Shown one piece after another: positions 41,260 to 42,483 of a stretch of DNA of 42,483 bases. Within the stretch, counting starts at the first letter, position 1, and each line of letters begins with the position of its first letter. Both the position numbers and the translations under genes were made by a program. Source of the DNA: Streptomyces sp. DI166 (GTDB lineage: Bacteria > Actinomycetota > Actinomycetes > Streptomycetales > Streptomycetaceae); contig NZ_FLSP01000078.1 of the NCBI RefSeq assembly GCF_900091315.1, positions 1 through 42,483 of the forward strand, written 5' to 3'. The notes beneath the pieces were generated by a model. It was given only the letters and a program-made list of their open reading frames with translations, ran no database searches and had not been told where the DNA came from.

Positions 41260-42138
41260 TCAGGACCCGGGGACGACCTTGAGGTACGGGATCTTGGCCG
41301 GGTCCTGGCCGAAGGCGGAGCCGAGGTAGACGGCCGACAGCTTGGCGAGCGTCCCGTCGTCGATGAGCTGCTTGATGATCCGGTCCAGCTCGTCCTGGTT
41401 CGGCGAGCCCTTCGGGTACAGGGCGCCGTAGCCCTGGTTGGTCCGGTACTGGCCGATCAGGCGTACCCGGCTCTCCTTCTCCTGCGGGTACGCCAGCAGG
41501 ATCGTTGTGTCGTGGACGACCGCGTCGATCCGGCCCTTCTCCAGCGCCGCGACCATCTCGGGGTCGTTGGGGTAGGAGACGACGGGCTGGGTCGGCTTGA
41601 TGCGGTCCTCGACGAACTTCTCACCCGTGGTGCCCTCGGCCACACCGATCCGGACCTCACTGATGTTGTCCTGGTCGATGTCCTCGCCGTCCCGGATCAG
41701 CACGCCCAGCGTCGAGGAGAGGTAGGGCGGGGAGAAGTCGGCGACCTCGCGCCGCTCGGGCGTGATGGTGATCTGGGCCAGGGCGAGGTCGAAGTTGTCG
41801 GTGCGGCCCGAGACGACCACCGGGAAGGGCGCGTTCTCCACCTTCAGCCGGTCGAGTCCTGAGCGGTAGGCGATGTTGGCCGCCATGCAGTACTCGTAGC
41901 CGCTCTTGACGGTCGCCGGTGTCTGCCCGTTCCACCAGCCGGGTGCCGGCAACGTCGTCTTGACCGTGAGGGCCCCCGCCGTGCGGGGCGACAGATGGAA
42001 CTCTCCGTACTTGCCGGACACCGCGCAGGACCCGTACCGGACGACCGGCTTCTCCGTGCCGTCCTGGTCGCACGCCGTTGCCGCGACGATGAGCGCCGCG
42101 CTGACAGCCAGAGATACGGTCGCTGCCGCGGCGCGCAT
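41260..42138 (-). CDS. Family-3 solute-binding lipoprotein (GlnH-like)
   Basis: About 292 residues from the second of two adjacent ATG codons (42138), seven bases from GGAGG. The signal peptide ends in a lipobox VAATAC; the Cys should be lipidated. The mature protein has the amino-acid-binding type II fold with FDLALAQITITPERREVADFSPPYLSS and VRIGVAEGTTGEKFVEDRI ... KGRIDAVVHDTTILL. No permease or ATPase genes accompany it. In mycobacteria a GlnH-like lipoprotein works with GlnX and the kinase PknG to sense amino acids, and the partial upstream gene may be such a partner. This is conjecture. Confidence 0.85.
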   Translation of the reverse strand: MRAAAATVSLAVSAALIVAATACDQDGTEKPVVRYGSCAVSGKYGEFHLSPRTAGALTVKTTLPAPGWWNGQTPATVKSGYEYCMAANIAYRSGLDRLKVENAPFPVVVSGRTDNFDLALAQITITPERREVADFSPPYLSSTLGVLIRDGEDIDQDNISEVRIGVAEGTTGEKFVEDRIKPTQPVVSYPNDPEMVAALEKGRIDAVVHDTTILLAYPQEKESRVRLIGQYRTNQGYGALYPKGSPNQDELDRIIKQLIDDGTLAKLSAVYLGSAFGQDPAKIPYLKVVPGS

Positions 42139-42268
42139 CATTGCACCTCCGGTGGGACATACTCCTTGAGCCACCATAAATCACCCCGGACCATACGACT
42201 GCCGGAGCCACGAGGGCGACCCCTAGGTCGCGGGTCCGTAAGAACGCGCAGGCAGCCCGGGTGCCCGG

Positions 42269-42483
42269 TCAGGGGGGCGTGAGGGTGTCGAGTTGCTCGG
42301 CGAGGTCCGGATGGGTGCCGGTCAGGTGCGGGCGGGTGGCCGTCAGCGGGCGGATCAGCTCGGCGGGGTCGTCGCGGGCGAGCGCTTCGTGGAGCTCGCC
42401 GAGGGGGGTGCGGGCCGCGGCGGGCAGGTCGGTGAGCGCCGCGATCTGACCGGCGATGCGCCGCAGGTCCGCCGCGTGGCGCC
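42269..42483 (-). CDS. C-terminal end of an upstream gene, cut by the window edge
   Basis: About 70 residues are visible, ending in EQLDTLTPP. The segment is helical, rich in Ala, Leu and Arg/Asp, and has no motif I recognise; it reads ...RRIAGQIAALTDLPAAAR. It lies on the same strand, 130 bases before the GlnH-like gene, and may be cotranscribed. It could be the end of a GlnX-like sensor, but nothing in the visible part proves that. Confidence 0.55.
   Translation of the reverse strand, partial: RHAADLRRIAGQIAALTDLPAAARTPLGELHEALARDDPAELIRPLTATRPHLTGTHPDLAEQLDTLTPP

Overview
This is about 42.5 kb of very high-GC DNA with actinobacterial, almost certainly Streptomyces, character. The signs are GTG/TTG starts, ATGA stop-start overlaps, LacI/ABC/glycoside hydrolase loci without an ATPase gene, conservon-type kinase and roadblock genes, SpoIIE-like phosphatases, DksA-like zinc proteins, and one rare in-frame TTA codon. 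I found no rRNA, tRNA, insertion sequence, prophage, CRISPR array or other clear mark of recent transfer. It reads as ordinary chromosome made of many small regulatory and secretory modules.

Layout. 1-3.1 kb: a small unknown protein, a Cys-motif unknown protein, a Pro/Gly-rich membrane protein and a GNAT acetyltransferase. 3.1-12.1 kb: a beta-glucan utilisation locus. It has a LacI/CebR-type repressor, a divergent secreted GH81 endo-1,3-beta-glucanase, an ABC importer (lipoprotein plus two permeases) and a GH1 beta-glucosidase. Three near-identical palindromes (core GAGCGCTC) sit upstream of the repressor, the GH81 gene and the ABC operon, so the locus looks like one self-contained regulon. 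12.1-17 kb: a PAS/PP2C phosphatase, a nitrate-sensor-like kinase with its roadblock partner (half of a conservon), and a CBS-BON protein. 17-20.6 kb: a NarL-type two-component pair, then two tandem DksA/TraR zinc proteins translationally coupled to a shortened MreB-like actin. 20.5-26.9 kb: two tandem secreted alpha/beta hydrolases, a small membrane protein, a PIG-L deacetylase, a dienelactone-hydrolase-like protein and a MarR regulator.

26.9-36.6 kb: an MMPL transporter divergent from MarR over a 29-nt dyad. Next is an operon of a short-chain dehydrogenase that has lost its catalytic residues, a 35-residue repeat peptide, an SDR-DUF2867 fusion and a class I photolyase. Opposite lies a MerR protein with a CarH/LitR-like cobalamin domain, divergent from an ECF sigma operon (sigma, DUF4397 surface protein, class F sortase-like protein). 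This suggests a light/B12-responsive DNA-repair module next to an envelope-stress module. 36.5-42.5 kb: an M28 aminopeptidase, a five-domain SpoIIE-type phosphatase, a family-3 solute-binding lipoprotein and the end of an upstream partner gene.

The best candidates for something under-described are the DksA-DksA-MreB-like cassette, the MerR-B12/photolyase/ECF module with its dead SDR and coupled repeat peptide, a Shine-Dalgarno-sequestering hairpin before the dienelactone hydrolase gene, and the kinase/roadblock pair with a TTA codon. All functional statements come from reading the sequence; no database search was possible.
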